A DNA stretch of 64,000 bases from Acinetobacter sp. GSS19 (lineage in GTDB: Bacteria > Pseudomonadota > Gammaproteobacteria > Pseudomonadales > Moraxellaceae), in contig NZ_CP117520.1 of the NCBI RefSeq assembly GCF_028621895.1, positions 1,116,001 to 1,180,000 on the forward strand, read 5' to 3'. Below are positions 18,478 to 26,959 of this stretch, piece after piece. Within the stretch, counting starts at the first letter, position 1. Every line of letters starts with the position of its first letter. Below the pieces are notes generated by a model. The model searched no databases, was not told where the DNA came from, and was given only the letters and a program-made list of their open reading frames with translations. The position numbers and the translations under genes were made by a program.

Positions 18478-18777
18478 AATGTGAAATATCCAGAGATTGT
18501 GTACTTTTACTACATGATAGAAAATGCTCTATTTTTGTGCGTTTAGAATGATTCCTCTTATATTTAACTTCACAACTGTTTTAATAGAAAAAATTAAGCA
18601 ATTAAAGATAATTGAAGGTGAAGCCAGAGCGCTGACTGGCACATGGAAATTTTTGTATAAAAGGTTTAAATGTGATTTAAATCACATTTTGTTAAGATAT
18701 TCACTAGTTAAGAATAGCTGAAATAAACGGCAAACTCGCTGTAAATTTTGACCTGAAAAATTGATAGAAGGATAGCA

Positions 18778-19632
18778 ATGAAAAAAATAATGTTGTGCGG
18801 TGTATTGGCTTCTAGCTTCATGTTCTCGCCGATGGTTTTAGCAAAAGCAGTTGTATTTAATGCGACTACAATCGCCAAAACCCAGCTCGACTCATTAAGT
18901 TTTAAAAACCTGATGCGCACTTTATATCCAGGACAAATGGTCAATGTTGATGTGCAGGATGAGAGCATTGCGCAGATGCCTCACATTGGATTAGGAAGAC
19001 CCGACCGTGACAATAATCAAACCGTTGCCGTGATGCATCCCGTGCTCAGCTATCCAAATACCTCACAACAGAAGCGCTATCTGGTGATGATTGAAAAGCT
19101 GCAAGTCAGTGATGGAGCAGTACAAAGTTGTCATGCTTGTAGTGCTGATGCGGATCTTTATCTGTTTAAACAGTTGCCGAATGGGCGATTCCAGCTGGTC
19201 AGCCGGAGTGCTCCGAAAGCACAATTTGGTGGCTCATGGGGACGAGTTGATATAGATCTTAAACAGATTCAACAGAATCTCCAGCCCTTCGGTAAACAGC
19301 TCACTGGAAGTTATTTCAAAAGTGGTTATACCAGTACCGGAACAACCATGAGTAGCTGGCAAGCGTTATTTTTATCCGAGAATGACTATATTCGCAGTTA
19401 TGAAATTGCGGATGGCGGTGCAGATAATGCCGGCAATTATGAGCCAGATTCGCCGTTATTTTACAATTATACGAGCACTTTAAAAATAATTCCGAATGGT
19501 GCAGCTTATTATCCTGTTTGTGTGACTTACACAGGTGAGAAACCGATGGCAGATGACACGATTCGGCATGTGAACTATAGCGAGAATTTACGCTTTGATC
19601 CGGTTCAAGGCAAATATAAATCTGTACCTTGA
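18778..19632 (+). CDS. Secreted protein of unknown function
   Basis: A 284-residue protein with a clear Sec signal peptide: a basic start MKKIM, a hydrophobic core and a likely cleavage after Ala-Lys-Ala near residue 24. The mature part has a CHAC motif near residue 120, giving two close cysteines for a disulfide or metal, and a single later Cys (VCVTY). No transmembrane helix or lipobox is present, so it is probably periplasmic or extracellular. An AGAAGGA ribosome site precedes the ATG. An IS3-family element starts 31 bp after its stop codon and interrupts what looks like the first arm of its terminator. I do not recognise the family. Confidence 0.75.
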   Translation: MKKIMLCGVLASSFMFSPMVLAKAVVFNATTIAKTQLDSLSFKNLMRTLYPGQMVNVDVQDESIAQMPHIGLGRPDRDNNQTVAVMHPVLSYPNTSQQKRYLVMIEKLQVSDGAVQSCHACSADADLYLFKQLPNGRFQLVSRSAPKAQFGGSWGRVDIDLKQIQQNLQPFGKQLTGSYFKSGYTSTGTTMSSWQALFLSENDYIRSYEIADGGADNAGNYEPDSPLFYNYTSTLKIIPNGAAYYPVCVTYTGEKPMADDTIRHVNYSENLRFDPVQGKYKSVP

Positions 19633-19712
19633 TCACTCAAGTCTAGACAACAAAAAAGCCCATGAACCGTACCGGGTTTGTCGGAGACCAACTTTCTTGA
19701 GAGAATGTCCCG

Positions 19713-20030
19713 ATGACAAAACCAAAATATACCCCTGAAATCCGAGATAGAGCGGTTCAATTATTGATTGAATCCGAAAAAGATTATCCATCGAATTGGG
19801 CTGCAATCACTGCTATTGCTCCCAAGATAGGTTGTACTCCTGAAACACTGCGTGTTTGGTATTTAAAACATCTCGATCAACAAAATCCTATCAAAGTACA
19901 ACAGGCATCAGATCAAGAAAAAATGAAGCAGATGGAACGTGAAATCAAAGAATTAAAGCGTGCCAATGAAATTCTACGTAAAGCAGCTGCTTTTTTCGCC
20001 CAGGCGGAGCTCGACCGCCCACACAAATAA
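19713..20030 (+). CDS. IS3-family transposase OrfA
   Basis: A 105-residue helix-turn-helix protein that recognises the element ends. It begins MTKPKYTPEIRDRAVQLL, has a helix-turn-helix in KIGCTPETLRVWYLK and a leucine-zipper-like helix (MEREIKELKRANEILRKAAA) for OrfA-OrfAB pairing. A slippery heptamer T_TTT_TTC in frame at 19991-19997 lets ribosomes shift by -1 into an open frame that runs straight into orfB, producing the fused OrfAB transposase. The stop codon overlaps the orfB ATG (TAATG). Confidence 0.92.
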   Translation: MTKPKYTPEIRDRAVQLLIESEKDYPSNWAAITAIAPKIGCTPETLRVWYLKHLDQQNPIKVQQASDQEKMKQMEREIKELKRANEILRKAAAFFAQAELDRPHK

Positions 20031-20932
20031 TGGTGGATTTCATCCATAACAATAAAGACTTATATGGTGTTGATGCGATTTGTAGGATTTTACCGATCGC
20101 AGCTTCAACCTATTACCGAACTTTAGATCTCGCGGACAATCCAGAACATCGAGCGAAGCGAGATTTACATGACTTGCATCATGCTGAACAAATTAAACGA
20201 ATTTGGAAGGAAAGTTCAGGTCGATATGGTGTACGTAAAGTTTGGCAAAAATTGAAACGTGAAGGCTATATTATTGCACGCTGTACAGTTGCTCGATTGA
20301 TGCAAAAGCTAGGTATACAAGGTGTTTGGCGAGGTAAGAATAAACAAACTACCCATAGCCGAGATGATCAAAAACGAGCAGATGACTTGGTGAAACGCAA
20401 TTTTAGTGCTGATCACCCTGACCAGCTGTGGGTCGCTGACTTTACGTATATTCAAACAAATTCAGGCTGGGTCTATACCGCCTTTATTATTGATGTGTTC
20501 TCGCGAGCAATTGTTGGATGGAAAGTATCAACACGGATGAATACAGACATGGTGCTCGATGCACTGGAGCAAGCATTGCATGATCGAGGCATGCCAAAGA
20601 ACGTGATTCATCATAGTGACAGAGGTGTGCAATATCTTTCCATTCGTTATACCAATCGTTTAGAAGCAGCAAATTTACGAGCATCAGTCGGTACGACCGG
20701 TGATTCATACGATAATGCTTTGGCTGAAACGGTGAATGGCTTATACAAAACAGAGGTGATTGAATATTTAAAAGCGGATTGGCAAGGTTTAGCGGATGTA
20801 CAACTTGCGACACTAAACTGGGTAGATTGGTTCAATAAAGAGCGTGTACATAGTGCACTAGGTTATGTGTCACCTTTTGATTTTGAAGCAATGTACTATG
20901 ATAAAATTAACCCATTAGGTCAGGTGGCCTAA
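20030..20932 (+). CDS. IS3-family transposase OrfB (DDE integrase core)
   Basis: A 300-residue catalytic half of the transposase. An HTH_21-type region (SGRYGVRKVWQKLKREGY) is followed by the rve DDE core: first Asp in LWVADFTYIQTNSGW, second in VIHHSDRGVQYLS, and Glu in YDNALAETVNGLYKTE. It is probably made mainly as an OrfAB fusion by -1 frameshifting at 19991-19997; the 13 codons between that point and this ATG are open. It is full length with no disruption. Confidence 0.93.
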   Translation: MVDFIHNNKDLYGVDAICRILPIAASTYYRTLDLADNPEHRAKRDLHDLHHAEQIKRIWKESSGRYGVRKVWQKLKREGYIIARCTVARLMQKLGIQGVWRGKNKQTTHSRDDQKRADDLVKRNFSADHPDQLWVADFTYIQTNSGWVYTAFIIDVFSRAIVGWKVSTRMNTDMVLDALEQALHDRGMPKNVIHHSDRGVQYLSIRYTNRLEAANLRASVGTTGDSYDNALAETVNGLYKTEVIEYLKADWQGLADVQLATLNWVDWFNKERVHSALGYVSPFDFEAMYYDKINPLGQVA

Positions 20933-20992
20933 CTTAAATAAAAAGTCTCCCACAAACCCGGTACGGTTCACTTATTTAAGATATTCTTTTCC

Positions 20993-21880
20993 ATGGATCA
21001 ATTAGAACAAACTAAAAATTCTCAAAATTCAGAACTGATCGAGATCGATGAGGGTATTCGACTACATATCACTTGGGCGCAAAAAGTATTTGAATACCTC
21101 GTTTTAAAAACACCTGCAGAACCTCAATTTTCGGCTGAAAATAGTCATTTATTGTGTCAATTTGGCAAATGGTTTCAATCAAATCACAGCAAGTTTGAAC
21201 AAATCAATCCTGATAAAACCCGGGAATTGGAACAAGCGCATTATCTTGTCCATCATCATTTGCATAATATCCTTTCCAGGCTCGGTGGAGATCAGCATGT
21301 AGATACAGATTTAGTCAGCCAATATCAAACAAGTCAAAGAGATTTGATTGAGCTCCTGATTTATTTTAGAACCCATTTTATTACCAAGAAATTACAGTAT
21401 GACCCTTTAACCGGTTTGGCTTTAAGATATGGGATAGAAAATAAATTCGCTATCCTGCGTCAGAGTACAGAAAAATACCAGAAAACATTGGCGGTCGGTT
21501 TACTGGATTTGGATTATTTTAAACGGGTGAATGATCAATATGGGCATCAGGCGGGTGATGAAGTTCTTGCCTATACTGCGAAGTTACTCCGTGATTCTCT
21601 TCGAGATACGGACAACATTTTTCGCTTTGGCGGAGAAGAGTTTTTAATCTTTCTAGAAGTGAGCAATGTTGATTCCCTGCATAGGATTATTGACAGAATT
21701 TTCCAGTCACTGCATAACAATCCGATCCAATTAGAAAGTGGTGAAGTCATCCATATTACCGCAACAATCGGCATTATCATTGTAGAGCCTGATGAAACCA
21801 TGGAAAACGCGATTGCCAGAGCAGACCGAGCCCTTTATTTAGGAAAACAGCAGGGACGTGACCAGGCAGTTTTTGCATGA
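20993..21880 (+). CDS. Diguanylate cyclase with zinc-sensing CZB domain (DgcZ-like)
   Basis: Makes cyclic-di-GMP from two GTP. The 295-residue protein has an N-terminal chemoreceptor zinc-binding domain: His25, Cys55, His83 and His87 have nearly the spacing of the E. coli DgcZ zinc ligands (22, 52, 79, 83). A C-terminal GGDEF domain follows, with active-site GGEEF at 213-217 and an RxxD inhibitory site (RDTD, 204-207) five residues before it. Zinc is expected to repress it. Length matches DgcZ (296 aa), so the IS end 22 bp upstream has not shortened it, although its native promoter may have been replaced. It is probably cytoplasmic. Confidence 0.88.
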   Translation: MDQLEQTKNSQNSELIEIDEGIRLHITWAQKVFEYLVLKTPAEPQFSAENSHLLCQFGKWFQSNHSKFEQINPDKTRELEQAHYLVHHHLHNILSRLGGDQHVDTDLVSQYQTSQRDLIELLIYFRTHFITKKLQYDPLTGLALRYGIENKFAILRQSTEKYQKTLAVGLLDLDYFKRVNDQYGHQAGDEVLAYTAKLLRDSLRDTDNIFRFGGEEFLIFLEVSNVDSLHRIIDRIFQSLHNNPIQLESGEVIHITATIGIIIVEPDETMENAIARADRALYLGKQQGRDQAVFA

Positions 21881-21917
21881 TCGGATGAATTTGCCGGGTT
21901 CATTTATATTCAGCAGA

Positions 21918-21955
21918 GGCGCTGTTGCAAATAACTACGAATGATAAGCTGAAGA
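21918..21955 (+). mobile_element. Possible IS6-family end remnant
   Basis: GGCGCTGTTGCAAATAACTA, followed shortly by TGATAAGCTGA, resembles the left terminus of IS6/IS26-type elements (GGCACTGTTGCAAATAG...TGATAAACT). No IS6 transposase frame follows, so at most a decayed end remains. It opens a 720-bp region without an intact gene (21881-22603). Confidence 0.35.
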
Positions 21956-22060
21956 GTTTCATGATAAACATCGTTTTAGTGTGTATGCCTTGGCTATGGC
22001 TGAATAGACATTCCACCTGCATTAAGAGGAGAAAGGTGGAGTGATATATGAAAACTATTT

Positions 22061-22147
22061 GGTGCGCTTGTCGATGCAGAGAAACACATCGGTGCTGCTC
22101 AATATGAGTTAGAACGCGACCATGGAATTAAAATCCAATTATTATGA
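22061..22147 (+). pseudogene. C-terminal fragment of an unknown gene
   Basis: The frame reads GALVDAEKHIGAAQYELERD and eight more residues to a TGA at 22145-22147. It looks like a genuine protein tail but is cut off upstream by an out-of-frame break shortly after an ATG at 22048. The parent family is not recognised. It is probably debris from past insertions between dgcZ and mtlD. Confidence 0.35.
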
Positions 22148-22224
22148 TTTAACTTTATGATTTTTTGAATTTCTTACTTTAGATAATTCTGGATATTGAA
22201 TATTTTTTTGCAGTAGTTTGATAG

Positions 22225-22467
22225 GGGAAAGATGCATCCCCTTGTTTTAAGTTTAAAGCAGGACTAGTCGTGGGCTGGGTAGGATTTTTCTTTACCGAAA
22301 TTATTTTTTTCTCGATAAAGAACCCTCAACCGTTTTATGAAAGTCAGTTTTGACAAATTATTCATAATTTGAGCTTTCAGTTTGGTATTTGGCTTATTAT
22401 GGGCGTGCCATTCTCAATGGCATGTGGATTTTTTGCGGATATTTTCATTAGTCACTTCAAAGGTTGA
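22225..22467 (+). pseudogene. Remnant of a small membrane protein with an in-frame TGA
   Basis: One frame encodes two hydrophobic segments, AGLVVGWVGFFFTEIIFFSI and FGIWLIMGVPFSMACGFFAD, ending at a TGA at 22465-22467. They are interrupted by a single in-frame TGA at 22351-22353. No good start codon is present (only a GTG at 22270). It is most simply a decayed two-helix membrane protein gene. Confidence 0.35.
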
Positions 22468-22520
22468 GTATTGTAAAAAATAATACGATTTGTTCGTACG
22501 TATTCTCTGTGAATTCATAG

Positions 22521-22550
22521 AAATAAAATGAGGCCAGTGTGATCGACCTC
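22521..22550 (-). terminator. Intrinsic terminator of mtlD
   Basis: On the minus strand GAGGTC-N9-GGCCTC (six pairs, one wobble) is followed by ATTTTATTT, about 55 bp after the mtlD stop codon. Confidence 0.55.
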
Positions 22551-22603
22551 ATCAATATAGGTTCTTTATTCAGATAAAACCTGAAGATCTTTGTATGAGG
22601 TAA

Positions 22604-24745
22604 TCAGGTCAGAATATATCCTGCTTGTTTTGGGAGATGGATGGAGCAAGAATTCTGAGTCTTATGCTTAACCGTGAGCAATTGAGCTAACTGTGTTTCA
22701 ATATTTCGCTGCAGGGTTTGCTGATGTTGCTCGCTTAATCCGGATTGCGCTAACTGAATTTCTAGATGTTCAATTGCTTCACCATAACTAATCTCTTTTT
22801 GTTCAATAGCATAGTAGTAACCATATAAGGCACCCTGATTTAAGTTCTGGTAGGGTAAGCCCTGCTGAATATTAAAAGCTATTGACCCCAAAACGCGTTC
22901 AGAGGCGGCTAACTTCCGCAAAGGATCACGTGCGACACGTTCACATGGATCTTTGTAAGCATTGACACAGGAGTTAATGAAGCTTTGTGCTAGGTCATTA
23001 AGGTTTTTTTGGCGATGCGGCAGGGTAAGGGCAAGTCCCGCTTTCACTTCTTCTAAAAGATCCTGCATAAACTCTCGAACTTTTAGGTCGGTCATGGATA
23101 AACCAATCGTTTCGTAACCTAATCGTGCCGCATACCAGGCAGTCATGGCATGAACACCATTCCATAATCGGTTTTTGATCAGCTGAATTTCTTGGATATC
23201 TTCCACTAAAATCATTTGACGCATTTTGCTGAGTAAAGGGCTGTTATTTTCTACGTAAATCGGCATATCCACTTCTGCATGGAAGAGAATCAAATCCATG
23301 GTTTGTAAAATATGACTCGGTTTAAAGTTGTTACACATCTCCTCCACATACATTGAAGCCAACCGTTCCTGCTCAGGATTTAAACGAGTGGCATCTTCAA
23401 TATCGGTCTGATCAAGTTCATGATCCAGCTGATATTGCTTAAAGATGTTGTACTTAATACGAAGTTGCCGATAAAGATTTTGGTCGGTCAATTTGGAAAC
23501 CATGCGGTTAACGACCGTATCACAAAAATAGTGTTGATCTAGAATCTTCTCAGCCACGTTTAAAGTCGTGATTTCACTCAAAGCAGTCCGTAGATGTTCA
23601 AGTAAGACATTCTTGGCACCAACTTTATTTAAGATAATGAGGATGGTTAAAGGGTGGGTGCATTGCTCGTCATATGCAATGTAACGGGCATACAAGCCTT
23701 GGGCAATAGTTTTAGCCTCGCTGGCTAGCGCATGCTCCGGCAAGCAAAGTGCAATCATGCTTGATGTAGTATACATCTCCTGCATTTGTTCAATATTGCT
23801 TGCATCAATGATATGCATATTTTCAATACGTTCATCATAGGACAACTGCCCATAACGAATACAATAACTGCCAAAGGCATTGACTGCTGATCGATACAAA
23901 GGATTATGTGTTGAAGCATAGATCCGTTTTGGGCGTGTATAACCATCCCAATGCGACATAATCTGTGCCATAAAACCACCACCAATCGCACCAAATCCAT
24001 GAATGCCGACGGTTAACTGATTCAGACTTTGTGGGAAAGGCTCCTGAAGCATGGGCATTTCAAGGCTTGGTGTATATTGATCCAGTTCATGCAGACAGTC
24101 ATACATACTTGCAAAGAAGTAATCTGCCTTATCCAGCATATTGGTATTCGGTTCTTTGATGTCTTGAAGCAAGATGGTTACTCCACCAGCCTCATAGGCT
24201 GAAGTAATACCATTTTCAGAGTCTTCGAACATCAGGCATTCAGATGAGGGTAAACTAAGTTTCTCAGCGGCTGACAGAAAAATTTCCGGGTGTGGTTTAC
24301 CTTGCTGTACTTCATCACCACACACCAGTACATCAAAGAATTTATAAACATTTGCATTTATCAAATATTCTTCAGCAATTAAGCGACGGCTTGATGTAGC
24401 TACAGCCATGCGTAAACCAGATTTACGTAAGCGTTCTAGCACCTGTACCAACCCTTTTTTGATTGGTACACCAAAACTTCTCACACTTTCAAGTTCGAGT
24501 TCATCCGCTCGTTTTCGAATCTCTGCGTAAGGGATATCTTCTCCATACTGCTGTTTGGCCAGTTGATGTGCACTGGTTGCACTGAGTCCCAGGCAAGCCA
24601 TTAAATAGGCATCACTAAATGAAACCCCAATTAATTCCTGAGAAGCCTGTTTCAATGTTTTGAAACGTAGACGCTCAGTATCGAACATGGTTCCATCCAT
24701 GTCGAAAATTGCCCCATGAATAATATCATTATTAAATTTAAGCAC
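22604..24745 (-). CDS. mtlD: Bifunctional mannitol-1-phosphate dehydrogenase/phosphatase
   Basis: A 713-residue fusion. Residues about 8-215 are a HAD-like phosphatase with motif I FDMDGTMFD (14-22), VATSSRR, GKPHPEIF and FEDSENGI. Residues about 240-690 are a mannitol-1-phosphate dehydrogenase starting with the nucleotide motif VGIHGFGAIGGGFM. The same architecture was characterised in Acinetobacter baylyi, where it reduces fructose-6-phosphate and dephosphorylates the product to make mannitol as a compatible solute under salt stress. The start is GTG with a good AGAGGGA ribosome site. It is monocistronic. Salt induction is inferred from the homologue. Confidence 0.93.
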   Translation of the reverse strand: MLKFNNDIIHGAIFDMDGTMFDTERLRFKTLKQASQELIGVSFSDAYLMACLGLSATSAHQLAKQQYGEDIPYAEIRKRADELELESVRSFGVPIKKGLVQVLERLRKSGLRMAVATSSRRLIAEEYLINANVYKFFDVLVCGDEVQQGKPHPEIFLSAAEKLSLPSSECLMFEDSENGITSAYEAGGVTILLQDIKEPNTNMLDKADYFFASMYDCLHELDQYTPSLEMPMLQEPFPQSLNQLTVGIHGFGAIGGGFMAQIMSHWDGYTRPKRIYASTHNPLYRSAVNAFGSYCIRYGQLSYDERIENMHIIDASNIEQMQEMYTTSSMIALCLPEHALASEAKTIAQGLYARYIAYDEQCTHPLTILIILNKVGAKNVLLEHLRTALSEITTLNVAEKILDQHYFCDTVVNRMVSKLTDQNLYRQLRIKYNIFKQYQLDHELDQTDIEDATRLNPEQERLASMYVEEMCNNFKPSHILQTMDLILFHAEVDMPIYVENNSPLLSKMRQMILVEDIQEIQLIKNRLWNGVHAMTAWYAARLGYETIGLSMTDLKVREFMQDLLEEVKAGLALTLPHRQKNLNDLAQSFINSCVNAYKDPCERVARDPLRKLAASERVLGSIAFNIQQGLPYQNLNQGALYGYYYAIEQKEISYGEAIEHLEIQLAQSGLSEQHQQTLQRNIETQLAQLLTVKHKTQNSCSIHLPKQAGYILT

Positions 24746-25005
24746 TTATAATCCCTCTTACTGTAACACTACAATCAAATACAGCATAAGGAAAACTGTT
24801 AACATGATGGAACGATTATAAAAAATGAAACAGTTTTGTTTATTTTTTAGTCGCTTGATAGCTGGATTTACAAAATTATGTAATTTTAAGTAAAGTTACT
24901 TTTCTGAAGTGTATATATGTCCCAGGGTAGAGCGTAATCCAAAGACTCATGAATCAGTAGAAATTCAAGATTTTCACTGATATGGATAAAACGTAGGATG
25001 TTAAA

Positions 25006-26388
25006 TTGACAAACCACTCGAATGAACATAATTCACCCCCTAACTCAATCAGTAGATTAAGACGAGTCCGTCATCGTTTTAGTCTACTGGCAGATAAGGC
25101 TGAAGATGATGAAATAGAACGTCGGATTCGTGACGGGATTGAGCTATCAGGAGCAATTCCCTGGATTCTCATCTTCGCCATTTTTATTGCATCCGTCGGA
25201 TTAAATATTAATTCAACCGCTGTGGTGATTGGAGCCATGCTGATTTCCCCACTCATGGGACCGATTATGGGGATCGGGTTAGGGGTAGCAGTTTATGATT
25301 TTAAACTGGTGAAACGTGCACTTTTCAATCTGGGTATTGCAACACTGATCAGTCTGGTCGTATCAACCCTATATTTCTCGATATCACCACTCGATAATGC
25401 ACAATCCGAACTTTTATCACGGACTAGCCCAACAGTTTGGGATGTGCTTATCGCATTATTCGGTGGATTGGCAGGGATCATTGGGGTCACCCGGGAAGAA
25501 AAGTCGAATGTTATCCCTGGGGTGGCGATTGCGACTGCATTGATGCCACCAGTTTGTACTGCCGGATTTGGTATTGCGACCGAACAGTTGATCTTTGTCG
25601 GTGGCGCACTGTATTTATATACCATCAATTGTGTATTCATCAGCTTGGCAACGATCATCGGTATCCGAATTCTAAGGTTAAAACCACATAGTTTTGCTGA
25701 TGAAAAAGTCGAAAGACGTGTGAAGATGTCATTGCTGATGATTGCGATTGTAACAGCAATTCCGAGCGCCTATCTGGCAACCAAATTAGTGAATGAAGAA
25801 GTCTTTAAATCCAATGCCAATAAATTCATTACACAAGAATTTACCTTCAAAGATACACAGGTCGCCAGTTCAAAAATTGATAGCAAAACACGTACGATTG
25901 AGCTGGCTCTGGTCGGTTTGCCATTAAGTCAGGCTACGTTGCAGAATATTGAGGGAAGACTTGCTGTTGCACAGCTCGAAGGAACTAAAATTATTGTTCA
26001 TCAAACCAGCGATAATAAGGTGGATGTGACTGCCTTGAAGTCTGGATTACTGAGTGATTTGTATTTGAATGGACAAGAGGCCCTACGTCAAAAGGATGAA
26101 CAGGTAAAACAGTTACAGCAAGAACTGAAGGTAAAAAATGCCTTATTTACCAATGCAGATGATATTTTTGCTGAACTTCGCGCACAGTATCCAAGCATAA
26201 CCTCCGTCTTTCTTGGACAGGGCATTGATTTACCAACTGTTGCCAATCAAAAGCAAATACTTCAACTCAGCGTGAGAACATCTGAACCGCTATCTAGTGA
26301 AGATAAAGTGCGAATAGAAAATTGGTTCAAGGTCAGGACAAAAACAGATACTGTGCTGTTAAATTTCGTGGTAAATCAAGATAATTAG
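25006..26388 (+). CDS. DUF389/TIGR00341-family membrane protein
   Basis: A 460-residue protein with an N-terminal soluble stretch, then five or six membrane helices (for example PWILIFAIFIASVGLNINST and MLISPLMGPIMGIGLGVAVY) carrying the DUF389 signature NSTAVVIGAMLISPLMGPIMG. A long periplasmic or cytosolic tail begins near residue 265 and contains a short coiled coil (QEALRQKDEQVKQLQQEL). Function is unknown for the family. The start appears to be TTG at 25006 with AGGA nine bases upstream; no ATG fits the conserved N-terminus. It is monocistronic, divergent from mtlD. Confidence 0.8.
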   Translation: MTNHSNEHNSPPNSISRLRRVRHRFSLLADKAEDDEIERRIRDGIELSGAIPWILIFAIFIASVGLNINSTAVVIGAMLISPLMGPIMGIGLGVAVYDFKLVKRALFNLGIATLISLVVSTLYFSISPLDNAQSELLSRTSPTVWDVLIALFGGLAGIIGVTREEKSNVIPGVAIATALMPPVCTAGFGIATEQLIFVGGALYLYTINCVFISLATIIGIRILRLKPHSFADEKVERRVKMSLLMIAIVTAIPSAYLATKLVNEEVFKSNANKFITQEFTFKDTQVASSKIDSKTRTIELALVGLPLSQATLQNIEGRLAVAQLEGTKIIVHQTSDNKVDVTALKSGLLSDLYLNGQEALRQKDEQVKQLQQELKVKNALFTNADDIFAELRAQYPSITSVFLGQGIDLPTVANQKQILQLSVRTSEPLSSEDKVRIENWFKVRTKTDTVLLNFVVNQDN

Positions 26389-26433
26389 TTTGTGACGAAT
26401 GCTTTTCATAAAAAATGGCTCTCTCACAGCAGA

Positions 26434-26466
26434 AAATTGGAGAACAATAAGCTCTCCAATTTATAG
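26434..26466 (+). terminator. Possible terminator after the DUF389 gene
   Basis: AAATTGGAGA and TCTCCAATTT are perfect 10-bp arms around a nine-base loop. The T run is short (the stem ends in TTT, then ATAG), so termination would be weak. Confidence 0.4.
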
Positions 26467-26627
26467 CTTAAAACAGTTCACAAGTGAATTAATCTAATTG
26501 TTCATCAACAAGCTATCAGTTAAAAGTAATATGGATTACTTTTTCTTGGTATGCCTCTTTAGTTACTGGACTGCCACCACTCTCCTAGACAAATTTCGTC
26601 TATTCTTTTTGCATAGGAGAGAACATT

Positions 26628-26912
26628 ATGAGTGGACAACGATACACCCCAGAATTTAAAGATGAAGCTGTTAAATTGATTACCGAACGTGGATATTCTG
26701 TCACTGATGTGGCTGAACGTTTAGGTGTATCACAGCACAGCATTTATAAATGGCTAAAGGCCGTACAGCCTTTACGCAACAACCCTGATGAACATGAACT
26801 ACTCGAAGCAAAGAAAGAGATCCTTCGTCTTAAAAGTCAGCTTAAGCAAACTGAAGAAGAGCGAGATATCTTAAAAAAGGCCGCAAGGTACTTTGCAAGC
26901 CTGCCCGAGTAA
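26628..26912 (+). CDS. IS3-family transposase OrfA
   Basis: A 94-residue helix-turn-helix protein (MSGQRYTPEFKDEAVKLI, then VTDVAERLGVSQHSIYKWLK) with a C-terminal zipper helix. The classic IS3 slippery heptamer A_AAA_AAG lies in frame at 26873-26879. After a -1 shift the frame stays open for 27 codons and enters orfB, so a fused OrfAB is expected. Confidence 0.93.
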   Translation: MSGQRYTPEFKDEAVKLITERGYSVTDVAERLGVSQHSIYKWLKAVQPLRNNPDEHELLEAKKEILRLKSQLKQTEEERDILKKAARYFASLPE

Positions 26913-26959
26913 AGTATCAGTTTATCCTTGAGTACAGCCATCAATTTAAGATTAAAACG

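Larger units (their letters stand above)
19663..20970 (+). mobile_element. IS3-family insertion sequence (copy 1)
   Basis: A 1308-bp element bounded by 26-bp inverted repeats (19663-19688 and 20945-20970) that differ at one position and start with TGAACCGTACCGGG. It encodes OrfA and OrfB in the -1 frame relationship of the IS3 family with an intact DDE transposase, so it may be active. No target duplication is seen: the left flank ends GCCCA and the right flank starts CTTAT. The flanks may therefore have been joined by deletion or by recombination between copies. Confidence 0.92.

Noticed and set aside
18524..18721. 65-codon open frame before the secreted protein
   Set aside because: AT-rich, without a ribosome site, and overlaps the expected promoter region; no family resemblance.
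21961..22060. IS6-family transposase after the IS6-like end
   Set aside because: No frame with the expected transposase start or DDE motifs follows, so only the terminal resemblance was reported.
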